Assembly: GCA_001632425.1 (NCBI GenBank)
Contig: KV425553.1
Coordinates: 358,263 to 422,262 of the forward strand
DNA: 64,000 bases
Direction: 5' to 3'
Source of the DNA: Neolentinus lepideus HHB14362 ss-1
Taxonomy: Eukaryota > Basidiomycota > Agaricomycetes > Gloeophyllales > Gloeophyllaceae
Shown here: piece by piece, positions 12,401-22,337 of the stretch
Layout: the number at the start of each line of letters is the position of its first letter
Position numbering within the stretch: position 1 is the first letter of the stretch
Translations under genes and position numbers: made by a program
The notes under the pieces: generated by a model
What the model saw: the letters and a program-made list of their open reading frames with translations, nothing else
Told to the model about the DNA's origin: nothing
Databases searched by the model: none

Positions 12401-14868
12401 AATCAAAGGTAAACGACATTTGATCCACGCCCGTCAAGTCTAGGCAAAACGTGAGCTACGAAGAACCCCAAGATAACCTCAACCCAATTGACAGACTACG
12501 TACCTGAGATTCTCGGGGCATAATGATAGTCATAAAACCAACCCCAACTCGCTACCCCGCTATAATAATAATGCATGACCCACTGCAAGCCCTCCACATA
12601 TCGGTATATCAGCGCCTGCATCTCCTCCGGGTCGTCATACGAGATCTCCAACTTATGCTGTATCACCACCGCCAAATAAATCCCGAGTCAGCCTGGATAT
12701 ACCAGCGCACGCCGTAACGTGAAGTAGAAATATGAGTGGACGAGTAACACGCACCCTATAATACTCTCTCTTCCACTCATCCATCTTCTGCTTAATCGAC
12801 ATCTCATACCGCGCATCGAATCCGCCATCCGCATCCGGGTCCGTCACTTTCGCTTTTTCGTATTTCTTCAGCACCCGGTCGACCGCTTCTGTGCTCTCCG
12901 TCTCGTCCCCCTCTTCATCCACCCACGCCTCGTCGTCGTCATCTTCCTCTGCCCCCTCCTCGGCTGTCCCATTCGGCTCGTCAGCGGACGAGACGGGCAC
13001 CGACTCTTCCAACGCCCCAGGGAACTTCAACGTCACCAAATTCTCGTCGTTCTCGTCGTACTCATCCCAGCTCAAACTCAAATGCAGATCACCCGCCAGC
13101 TTCTCGATAAACTTCCTATCCCTTGCTGGGAACGTATTCGGCATCTGGAGGACAGCGTCCCTTATCGCCGCTTGATCTGCATTCCTGTACTGCAAGACGA
13201 AGGTCCTGACTGTCTCGAATATTTCTCTTTGGTTTTTCGTTAAGGCTATGACATTTCGTGTTAGGAAGTGCGCAGGGAAGACTATATAAATAGACAAACC
13301 AAGTTCAGCATGCTTCTTTGCCGCATCCATTTCATGCACATGCTTTGCTTGCTTGCCCTTGAACCAGTTGCTGTCTGCATACTCTCTGGAGAACACTTCC
13401 AGCTCCCACTCTTTCATCTCGTCCAAAACCACTTGCAGTCGCTTCGTGTTGATAACACCATTCTCGTTCACGTACCCATCTGCGCAGCAATTCTGGTCAA
13501 ATATTACCCACTAGCATGTAAAAATAGCTGTACGCACCCAAAGACGGAAGCATCTTCTTATACACCTCAAACAACCTCTCCAGTCCATTCTCATGAATAT
13601 GCAAGTCGGGAAGATTTGGTAGAAAGTCGTTCCCTACAAACACAGCGAGGAGGATGAAGTCGTCGATGACTCTCTCCAGGTTGTAGTCAAAGGGTAGTAC
13701 AGGTGCGATTTCGTTGAACTCGAGGTCAAGGTACTCCCGCATCAGGGTTAGATGCAACAAGTAAAAGTTCCTTGACTCCAAACTTCCCGTCCAACGTCAG
13801 TCCACCAGAACCATCAGCGAGTTGGGTCTCGGGACGTACCTATCATTGCCCTTGCTCTTCCTTGCAGGTCCAAACTTCACCTCCTCTCGCAACAAACAAA
13901 AGTGCGGGTCATGGCTCAACAACCCCAGCATGATCAAATCCGCATCCAATCCGTACAAGCAATGCCGCACATTCGGGTTGTAATCGGGCTGTGCTCGCGA
14001 CAGGCGGATGTATTCCATAACCTTATGCTCTCCCTCACCGGGAACGTCATGGCCGGAGAACACTACTTGGATGTTCTGCCAGTTCGAGTCCTCGGTGATC
14101 TTCTTGTTAATAAAGTACCGCATCTGCGCGGAGAGCTTCGCCATGAACACGGTGCCTTGGAAAGATGGGATCTAGTTTCAGGCAATGAAAAGGTACCGTG
14201 ATACTTACCTGGAGTGATGCAGTTACTGTCAAACGCCTTCTCCTCCGGTAACTTCTCCCCTTTGCTTTCCGCTTTCTCTCTCACCTCCCTCGCCTCCTTC
14301 GCCGTCCTAAACCGCCGACTCCGCTGTTGGTTCATCTTCGCCCGCGGTGCAACGCCATCCACAGCCATGAAAAACAGTTTCTTCGGCTTTATCTTCGAGA
14401 ATAGATGTTCGACGTAGGCAAATATCGACGTAAAGATCTGCTCCTCCGACAGTCTGAAGTGGGCGTCCTCATCGTTGGGATGCGAGCCTGGTAATCACTC
14501 AGTTGAGCTATAGAATACAAGGACGGTGTCGTACGCACAAGAATGGATAATCCCATTAAAGTCGAGGTAAAGGTTATCTGTCAAGACTGATCAGCGCGAC
14601 ACGACACCATATGGGAAATGATCGCACCAAATTCGGGTATCTTGTTCTCCTCGATGAGTTGCGAGGTCAAGGGGTAGCGCTCTCTGCCATTCCATTAGAG
14701 ACGCCCGGGCACGAAAAGCTGCACTCACGAAATGTAACGGAAGAACTAGACCCGTTCGTGTTAGTCTAACTGGTGGATATAGGGCGCTCGTCTGCTACGA
14801 ACCTTAGGAATACCTACAGCACCGAGTTAGCATATATCTATTCCTGCAATATCAGAATACTCACCCAT
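9429..14868 (-). CDS. XRN1: 5'-3' exoribonuclease Xrn1 (cytoplasmic)
   Basis: A long gene with many short introns. The start is split over tiny exons (14865-14868, 14803-14813, 14729-14745, then 14683 onward) that join to MGIPKFFRYISERYP, the invariant Xrn N terminus. Active-site features follow in order: [24 protein letters not shown] (basic 5'-phosphate pocket), [27 protein letters not shown] and [11 protein letters not shown]. The large region after the nuclease core, and an RGG/RG-rich tail (9429-9790) ending [10 protein letters not shown], fit Xrn1 rather than nuclear Rat1, whose N terminus differs and which lacks the D1-D4 extension. Xrn1 degrades decapped 5'-monophosphate mRNA in the cytoplasm and P-bodies; the RGG tail probably binds RNA. 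No frame disruption was found in the parts checked; only the first exon borders were fixed exactly. Confidence 0.93.
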
Positions 14869-15575
14869 GGTAACGGCGCAGGAAGGAATGTGGATGGAAA
14901 AGGCGTGCACAGGTTGCACACATCATCCCGAGTGGTTGAAGCCACAACTGCACGTGGCTTTCGCATGGCCGCCGCGAGAGCGATTGATCTGCGCTCGCCC
15001 GTATCTTCGTCGCGCTACAACGGGCTCAATTGGGGCTACATCGATTGTCAACTGTATTCGCTTGTCCAAAACAACCAGCATACCTTGTTCTCGCTTCGTC
15101 GACAAATATCAGTTAGTGGTCCACCCTAACGCTGGAGTAGGACTCCCAGGGTTTGTCGGGAGTGCACTCGCAAGGTTCAATGAGTGTTTACTTTCCGGGG
15201 AGATGTCCTGCTTTTCTATCTCCTACATGAGGTGTACCGCGTGTATGTAATGCTCTGGCTCTCAGGATCTTGCCATGATTTTGTCCTACAATGAATCGCA
15301 CTGGTAGCTGCGCACGGTTTGGACTCGGGAGGCTATGGTCTACATTACGACAACAGTACTGCTTGAGCTTGGTCTCCTGCCACTCGGAGTAGTTTCTCAG
15401 GCATCTACCATCTTCAAGCCTTGGACAGACGGATATCCTGTCTTAGCTGTTTGAACTCTTAGTAGCTGCTGCATGAAAGGCCCTTACATGCTCCCAGCTG
15501 CTTCCCGTTCCCAGCGCTTTGCATTTTCTGCAGACACAAAAGAGTTTCATTTTCTTAAAAATATGCAATCATGGG

Positions 15576-15592
15576 ACGCGTCTCATCACGTG
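15576..15592 (+). repeat. composite MluI-box/E-box motif, copy 1
   Basis: The sequence ACGCGTCTCATCACGTG combines an ACGCGT box and a CACGTG box. It matches 16 of 17 bases at 18758-18774, and both copies are followed at nearly the same distance by CACGAGA. It could be a dispersed element or a transcription-factor site; function unknown. Confidence 0.4.
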
Positions 15593-16592
15593 ACTGGGCA
15601 GGCACGAGAAGTCACTCTCGAAAAGAATATTCACTCATCCTCGGGCCTCATGACTGAAACTACACCAAACACTCCTATACGACGACACGTCGCGGATGCG
15701 TAACGCAGTGCACTTATATTATTGTTATTCTGACTAGTTATGCAAGGTTTTATCAGTGAGTGAGCAAAGATTTAGCGCGAGTCGGAGTCCACGGTCCGCG
15801 TGCCTTCTTGGAGAGCACTTAAATACGCATTGCAAGGCTGTCACAGAATGTCTCTACGCTCCACTTTGATTCGGTCTCGCACCAAGCCATGGCGAGACTC
15901 TCTTGCGACATAAACCCCAATCAGACGCTCGAGAAGGGTATGACGCTCTTCTCGACTATAAGCTACGATACCAAACTGCTGGGTGCTATCTCAGCCCATA
16001 GCGTCCCCTTCAGAAAAGCTATACTTACGACTCTGGAAGCACAGGACCTACGGGATAATATCGCGTCTCCTGGTGAGTACTTCGACGATTCGAATTTCGA
16101 ACACGGATAGCCTCATCATATGTTGCTATCGGTAAAGCGAGACGCTGACAGCCATCGATGGCCGTATTTGGCACTGCGTTTACTACATCCCGGGCAGAAT
16201 TGTGGCGTTTGCCTGTCGGAATCCCAGATGGAGCTTGGGCGCATAGGTCAGAATAGAATGCGATTAACCACGCTTCTGACATTCTGCCACATTCTGCCAC
16301 GGTTGCTCATCAAACAGGCTCACAGAGGCTATTCCGTTGCATTTTTGGGGTGGCTCTTTAGAATATGGAGAGATTGTGTACAGCGGTGGATGTAAGGGTC
16401 CTCCATACGCAAAGGGCCAGACTATTGACGGGGAACTAGCTATCTTTGTTTATCGATGTAATTGAGCCTGCGCACTCTATTGCATCGATAAAGAAGACGA
16501 GTGGCTTGATTGCGAGCAAACGATCAGTGGTCGGATGACGCCAGATTGTCGGATCAAGATCCGTCCTCCGCGTCTCTCCGGACTATAGCCAT

Positions 16593-16598
16593 TATAAG
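16593..16598 (+). promoter_or_regulatory. TATA-like box of FKBP12 gene
   Basis: TATAAG lies 80 bases upstream of the FKBP12 start codon, a plausible distance for a short-leader fungal gene. This is a sequence match only. Confidence 0.4.
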
Positions 16599-16672
16599 GA
16601 CATAGCCGCACGCTAACCCTCCTTACATCTCACCGTCCTTTATCTCTACTGTATAATCGCTGTTGCGACAAC

Positions 16673-17268
16673 ATGGTACGTCCTCCTCTTCGTCGTCGTC
16701 TGCAACCCCCAACCCCCATTCACAAGGGTGTAACGGTTGAACGGATATCTGCCGGTGATGGGGTCAATTTCCCTCAGCGAGGCGGTCAGTAATGATGTGA
16801 ACACTGCCCGTAGCCTCTTGCTAACATCGCATAGACCGCGTGAAAATTCACTATGTCGGTACCCTGCTGGACGGGAAAAAGTTCGATTCAAGTCGCGATC
16901 GGTGAGTACTGCTCGCCTCTTGAACCCTCACTTTCTTTGACCATGGTCTCTGCAGCGGTTCGCCTTTCGAGACGGAAATCGGTGTAGGGAAGGTAATCAG
17001 GGGTTGGGACGAAGGTGCGCCTAAGCTACGCTGTTATCTGCTCATCAGTCGATAATCGATACGATCAGGCGTCCCTCAGTTGTCGATCGGGGAGAAGGCC
17101 GTTTTGACATGCACACCTGATTATGTACGTCTGCCGTTTGCATCGTCCTGGCCGACTGTTTACGAGAGTCGATGTCGAGCGTAGGCATATGGGGCGCGTG
17201 GTTTCCCTCCTGTGATCCCGCCAAATTCGACACTAAAGTTCGAGGTGGAACTTTTGAGCATCAACTGA
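16673..17268 (+). CDS. FPR1: FKBP12 peptidyl-prolyl cis-trans isomerase
   Basis: Six exons (16673-16675, 16727-16784, 16835-16901, 16956-17014, 17069-17124, 17185-17268) join to 108 residues, the normal FKBP12 length. Coding exon 1 is the ATG alone. The protein shows the FK506-binding fold throughout: VKIHYVGTLLDGKKFDSSRD, then GSPFETEIGVGKVIRGWDEG, then YAYGARGFPPVIPPNSTL. The pocket residues Tyr (HYVG), Asp (KFDSS), Phe (SPFE), Val-Ile (KVIRGW), Trp (GWDEG) and Tyr (YAYGARG) are all present. It catalyses proline isomerisation and is the receptor for FK506 and rapamycin, linking it to calcineurin and TOR. No signal peptide is seen, so it should be cytosolic. Confidence 0.96.
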
Positions 17269-18757
17269 TGGGTGGTCGCGGGTGATGGACGCATCTTGTA
17301 AGTGTGGGCTGTGGCTTTGCCGGGTCAGGTTTCGTGTCGCATACTGTCTGTACATATCCCTGCATGTCTTGTATGTTTTCTCTCTCCAATTTCTCTTTCT
17401 GGCATAGAGCCAATGATGCGGACCGGATATGGCAGTCATTTAGACTCCTTAAAGAAGACAATCGCCAGTTCTAATCTCGGGGCCATCAATCTGGTCTAGA
17501 CCCGCCCATCCGATCTGATATTCCCGTTAAGTCCATAATTCTCGACCAGCCGAGCCTCTGCGTTATTTCAACTATGAGTTAAATAACCAATTCCCCTCCA
17601 CGGCCCGGGTCCCCCGCCTGTGCAACAGCAAAGCCACATACCAGTTCTCAGGGAGTGGGGATGGCAGTGGCGTGTGGGTTTAACATTGCGTACATGTCAT
17701 GAGAGATCTGACAATACCGAAGATCATTATCTCAGATGCGAATGATCATGAAATCGATGGAATCTGTCTGTAGGCGGATGTATGCATAAGAAACCGAGTC
17801 GGATGAGCGGGTTAGTATCTACATCTACAAACCTATAATGAGATGATGACAGTGGTCCAGGCGTTAAGCTCCATGTATTGCCAGCTTCTGAAGTTCCTAC
17901 GCTGATTAGGGCTTAGAGACGGGTCCGAGCCTTTTTGATACCTTCCGGGGATTCAAAATGAAAATAGCCATGGTTCTGACGTCGTATTGTGAGCGGTACT
18001 AGTGGACTACTAAGCTTAGAACTATTCTCAGTAAGATCTGTTGCACGAGACGATACATCCGCTGCTCGAACAAGAAGCTAGGGGATGACTTTGCAGACAT
18101 GGCAGATGCGAAATCATAGTAGTTGACGCCCTGCTTTAAGCTAGATTCCCCTGCTCTAGCAGGGGTTTATCCTCCCCAAAAATCCGCTTTCCCACTCTAC
18201 CGGCATCTGCCGACGCCACAGCATGTGGCTGCATGATGCCGCCACAACACATTTACAAGGCTTCGTGAATCGAAACAATTCCCTCAGGGTACCACACAAC
18301 AATGGACTTACATGCATTTCACTTTAACTTCCTCTGGTATCTTTGAAGACAGGTTCTATGGTCACAATGGACTCCTCCAGTCCCTCTAAATGACCTGACT
18401 CACTCTGATGCAGAAGCTCATTCAGAGACAACATTACAGTCATCCCATTTGCATCATAATCTGTTGCTAATATCAACATCAATCACATTTTTTGCATTAC
18501 CATAACATCGACATTGACTGCTGACACCAGTCTTGTTCGCGATGTAGAGTACCTACAGCCTTGTCACAATCGTATTCCGGCTGCACAATGACATGTCCAC
18601 ACATGCAGTTGGGTATTTCTGCTCAGGTCTCCGAAAAGGGGGGCGAACTTACCAACGACAGTCGGCGCATTTTTTGAGGGAGCATCAAAAAGTAGTGTAC
18701 AGTGCTACTTGCGGCTATCCCGGGCCGCGTCTGCCTTCCAGCGGTGACTAATTATAG

Positions 18758-18774
18758 ACGCGTCTTATCACGTG
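18758..18774 (+). repeat. composite MluI-box/E-box motif, copy 2
   Basis: ACGCGTCTTATCACGTG is the second copy of the motif at 15576-15592. The pair differ by one base in 17, and both are followed by CACGAGA. Surrounding sequence is not clearly similar. Confidence 0.4.
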
Positions 18775-20541
18775 CCAGAAGCAGTCACGAGATTTGCTCA
18801 AAATTCGCAGCAGGCCTTCTCACTACAGAACCCTGGCATGTCACTATACGCTGGAGACGTGTTTATGATAGAAGGCTGTATTATTCTGATTGACACTGGC
18901 ACGGTAATCCGCAATTTTTTCGGCGAGCGAGTGCGGGGATCCGGATTTCTTCACCAAAGCTTCAAGTCGACAGGCACGGTACCAGCGATACAGAACCTAT
19001 TCTCGAAGAACAGAATACTGCACATCTTATGGCGATCAGCCCCTCTGAACCTGACTTGCCGGAAGGTTCGTTCATCGAGGTACAGGCTTCCGCGGGACCG
19101 CATCGAGAAAACTGCTCTCCAGCCCGAGACAGATGATACAGTAGGATCAACAAACTGGGACTGTGGTCGCTGGGCCTTTCTAGGTAAAATTCTCCGGACA
19201 GCGTCAAACTGTCGCCCACGAGGATCTTAGCACTTGGGGAGTTCGCGTTCTACTTGTGTATTTAAGACCACCTTGTTCCCCGCATCTCTGTTTGGGTTGT
19301 TCACCACAGGCACGTCTACTATATCCCAATCGTGTCACGAAACACATATGTTCCAAACATTTCGCAGATTTCTGTGATTTGACGTCTGGATGGATCGGGT
19401 CGCTAGTGGATCGACTGTCGAAGCTCATCTTTGTTCGATGGATGATCGCCGTCCAGATGCTATCCGCCAGCGCCGCCTAGTTCTCTTCACCACCTCCTCA
19501 AAAGAATCAACTTCGATAGCTTACGACTATCGACACGATCTTGAGACGAATCGACTTGATCTGTTAACTCGTTGCGACTTGTGCGGCTCTTGCTGTCTCT
19601 GCTGACCACGGCCGTTCTCTGTCGCGTTTATGCTGGCGTTTCGCATCGGCTCGATGGTTTTCGAGCTGAGATGTCAAGTCGGATGAAGCGAACTGACTTG
19701 AATGACAGATGACACGTTTTTGCAGGGATACAGATCGTTTAAGCGATGACCCGTCTTGGAGAGTGAACAGTGCCGTAAAGACGCTACAAGGCTCGGTATT
19801 GAGTAAGCCAATGCGAGCTCCCACACTCATCCAATGTGTACAATCCGCACAGAACTCACAGTCAACAGCGCAAAACGGTGGTTATGCATTGATGCATCGG
19901 ACTGGCTCGAATTCATGCATCATCCTATATTCGGAAGCTCCCTCTCGATTTTTCTTTTCTATCTCACTGTCTTATCGTGAGCACACTACTCACAGCATCG
20001 TCTCAAGTCACTGAAGAATCGATGGAATCCTACTTTCTTAGCTGAAGACGCACAACTTCTCCGACCCCTTCCCCGCGGGAATACGCAGTATTTCTGTTTG
20101 TCAGGCACGTTTGTTGCCCCTTTCTTGGAGAAGAAGATTGGTGTCGTCCGAGCAGGTACCTGGGCTTCATGGCATTCTCGACCGGTTCGCCTTGAACTCC
20201 CCTCGCAAGTGTTCAATCATCAAATCGTATCTCTAGTCCCGGTACTACTGAGCTTCTACCTGGAGGGCCCCCAACGAGTGCACGCTGCTCCAGCTGAAAT
20301 GTAGCGATGCCTCCTCGAATCCGGAGGTCTGTCTTGTTCTTCGCTGTACTGAGTTTGAATCGACCAAGATATGTTATCTGATTCCATCTGCTTTATTCCG
20401 GTCCGTCTGACGGTTTCCCATGGCGCTCAGCCGAATTACGTGAGAGCATCGCTGTGGGGACGTCCTTTCACTGTCCAGACGTGGGCAAAATATAAGGAGG
20501 ACCAATAGTCTATCGCTGGTCACGCCATTTACGATCGTGAT

Positions 20542-20547
20542 CACGTG
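20542..20547 (+). promoter_or_regulatory. CACGTG E-box upstream of sulfonate dioxygenase
   Basis: CACGTG in the context GATCACGTG lies 180 bases before the start codon of a sulfur-scavenging dioxygenase. In yeast, TCACGTG is the Cbf1 site of sulfur-assimilation promoters, so a similar role is possible here. A single hexamer is weak evidence. Confidence 0.3.
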
Positions 20548-20651
20548 TAGATGGTGGGCATAACATCATATCCTGCTCCAGGTACCCAGATATGCCTTGC
20601 GCCATAGCTGCTTCGATTAGCGCAAGGATTCGTATGACTTTGAGAAGAGAG

Positions 20652-20659
20652 TATATAAG
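20652..20659 (+). promoter_or_regulatory. TATA box of sulfonate dioxygenase gene
   Basis: TATATAAG lies 70 bases upstream of the start codon at 20722, a good TATA match for an inducible metabolic gene. Confidence 0.5.
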
Positions 20660-20721
20660 AATCTTTGCAGCCAAAGTCGTATGATTGATTGTGTCATCAG
20701 ATCTCCGTACAGGCTTGGAAT

Positions 20722-22337
20722 ATGGCTCCCGTCGCGACCTCCGATGCCGCTCCGGTTAGGAATACGGCGCCTAGTTTGAAGGCGGTGAAGCAGGAAGAGA
20801 AGACCTTCAATCCGTTCTACTCCCCCGCCATCGCTGATGATGGTGATACGACGTACAAGTACGCGCAGTACAAGGTGTGATTCTTCAAGTTCTTGATGGC
20901 TGTTAGACTGCAGCTGATCTAACATCGAAAAGCCCGTGTTCCCCGACGTCAAATGGGAGCCGTTGACGAACGTGGATGTCGTTGAGCGGGGTCTGTTCGC
21001 TGATCCAGAAAAGCGTGCCTTGTTCTCTGCGGCTACGAAAGTGAAGCACTTGACCCCGGCTATTGGTACTGAGATTCACGGGATCGATCTGAGGCAACTG
21101 TCTGATGCTCAGAAAGACGAGCTGTGCGTCCACACATTTTGTTGATAGAAAATCTTAACCTCGTTCGGCAGTGCCCTCCTCCTCGCAGAGCGCGGTGTTG
21201 TCTGTAAGTATTGTGAAAGGCCTGTTGCATAGCCTGCGACTGACAGTCGGTCTTGAAGTTTTCCGAGACCAGGAGCTCAATATCCACGAGCAGCTTTCGC
21301 TTGCGGCGTACTGGGGACCGTTGCATAAACATGCCAACACCCCTGTACCCAAAGAACCTGGACTGGAAACGGTGCATGGTGAGCATTCGCGACCCTGATT
21401 GCTTCCATATACCCACGATCCATGCGCATCAGTCGTTTATAACGACCACAGTCGGCGCCCTGATCCCAGCGCCTTTTCGAAGCTCGAACTCTGGCACTCG
21501 GATGTTTCGTACGAGGCTCAACCTCCGGCGGCAACTTCTTTGAAGTTGTATACTGGTCCCGAGTATGGAGGTGATACGCTCTGGAGTTCAGGGTGCGTTG
21601 ATATCACAAGTGGATCCTCTAACGACTATGACTAAATCTTCTGAGCAGATATGCCCTATATTCGTTCTTGAGCCCGGGCATGCAGAAGTACTTGGAGGGA
21701 CTGACAGCCGTTCACAGTGCGGTGGCGCAGGCAGAGGGCGCCAAGGCAGCTGGTCTCCCTGTTCGTCGCGACCCTGTCGAGTCCGTGCACCCTGTTGTTC
21801 GGGTCCATCCTGCCACCGGTTGGAAGAGCGTGTACGTTAACCCGGGTGCGTCGCGGCATTATAATATATGTTCGATCATCGTGCAAGTACTAACGTGCAC
21901 TGATGATACACAGGCTTCACTCGCCGGATCCTGGGTGTCTCAAAGGCGGAATCGGACTTCCTCCTCGACTTCCTGTTCCGCCAGCTCAGCGAGAGCGTCG
22001 ATTTCCAAGTCCGCTTCAAGTGGGAGCCCAATTCAATCGCCATCTGGGATAACAGAGTGCGTCTTCTACATTGACCGTGAAGCTAATGCTCATATCCTCG
22101 GATCATCCCCGCGAAAAGGTCGTGACACACTCGGCAACCTTCGACTTCTGGCCGGCGACACGGCATGCGCTGAGAGCGACGCCCCATGGCGAAGTGCCCT
22201 TGTCCGTCGAGGAGTACGAGCGCACGACGGGGAAGCAGGCCAAGGACAGGCAGATAGAGATCTGGAAACAACAGGGGATCGAGGACCCTCGGCAGAATGG
22301 CGCTGCAAAAGCCCGGCCCCGCGGATACAACGATTAA
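20722..22337 (+). CDS. TauD/TfdA-family alpha-ketoglutarate-dependent sulfonate dioxygenase
   Basis: Eight exons (20722-20874, 20933-21123, 21172-21203, 21259-21378, 21433-21592, 21649-21845, 21914-22056, 22119-22337) join to 404 residues. The Fe(II) facial triad is visible: H187 and D189 in LWHSDVSYE, and H336 in VVTHSATFDF. R347 and R351 follow at the TauD spacing for the 2-oxoglutarate carboxylate. Length and the segments GTEIHGIDLRQL and ERGVVFFRDQELN match fungal Jlp1-type enzymes. The expected reaction is oxidative cleavage of an alkylsulfonate such as taurine, releasing sulfite, with conversion of 2-oxoglutarate to succinate and CO2. No targeting peptide is seen, so it is probably cytosolic. 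The exact substrate cannot be read from sequence; an aryloxyalkanoate or other sulfonate is possible. Confidence 0.9.

Larger units (their letters stand above)
14869..16672. other. intergenic region between divergent XRN1 and FKBP12 genes
   Basis: A 1.8 kb shared upstream region. Open frames at 14867-15250 and 15889-16110 show no recognisable domain and no splice continuation. A composite palindromic motif at 15576-15592 recurs at 18758-18774 (separate entry). The right end holds the FKBP12 core promoter. Confidence 0.4.
17269..20721. other. 3.4 kb intergenic region without recognisable gene
   Basis: No protein domain could be recognised. Open frames at 18772-19230 and 19390-19605 have coding-like stretches but show no conserved motif and break frame, so they may be relics. 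A short hairpin (CCCCTGCT/AGCAGGGG with a 2-base centre) lies at 18148-18165. The right end carries the promoter of the dioxygenase gene. Confidence 0.4.

Noticed and set aside
14867..15250. 127-codon open frame overlapping the XRN1 start on the opposite strand
   Set aside because: No recognisable family, and it overlaps the XRN1 first exon antisense; it is probably a chance frame in the divergent promoter.
18772..19605. coding-like frames between FKBP12 and the dioxygenase
   Set aside because: The best-looking pieces lie in different frames without conserved motifs or convincing splice sites; kept only as a possible relic.
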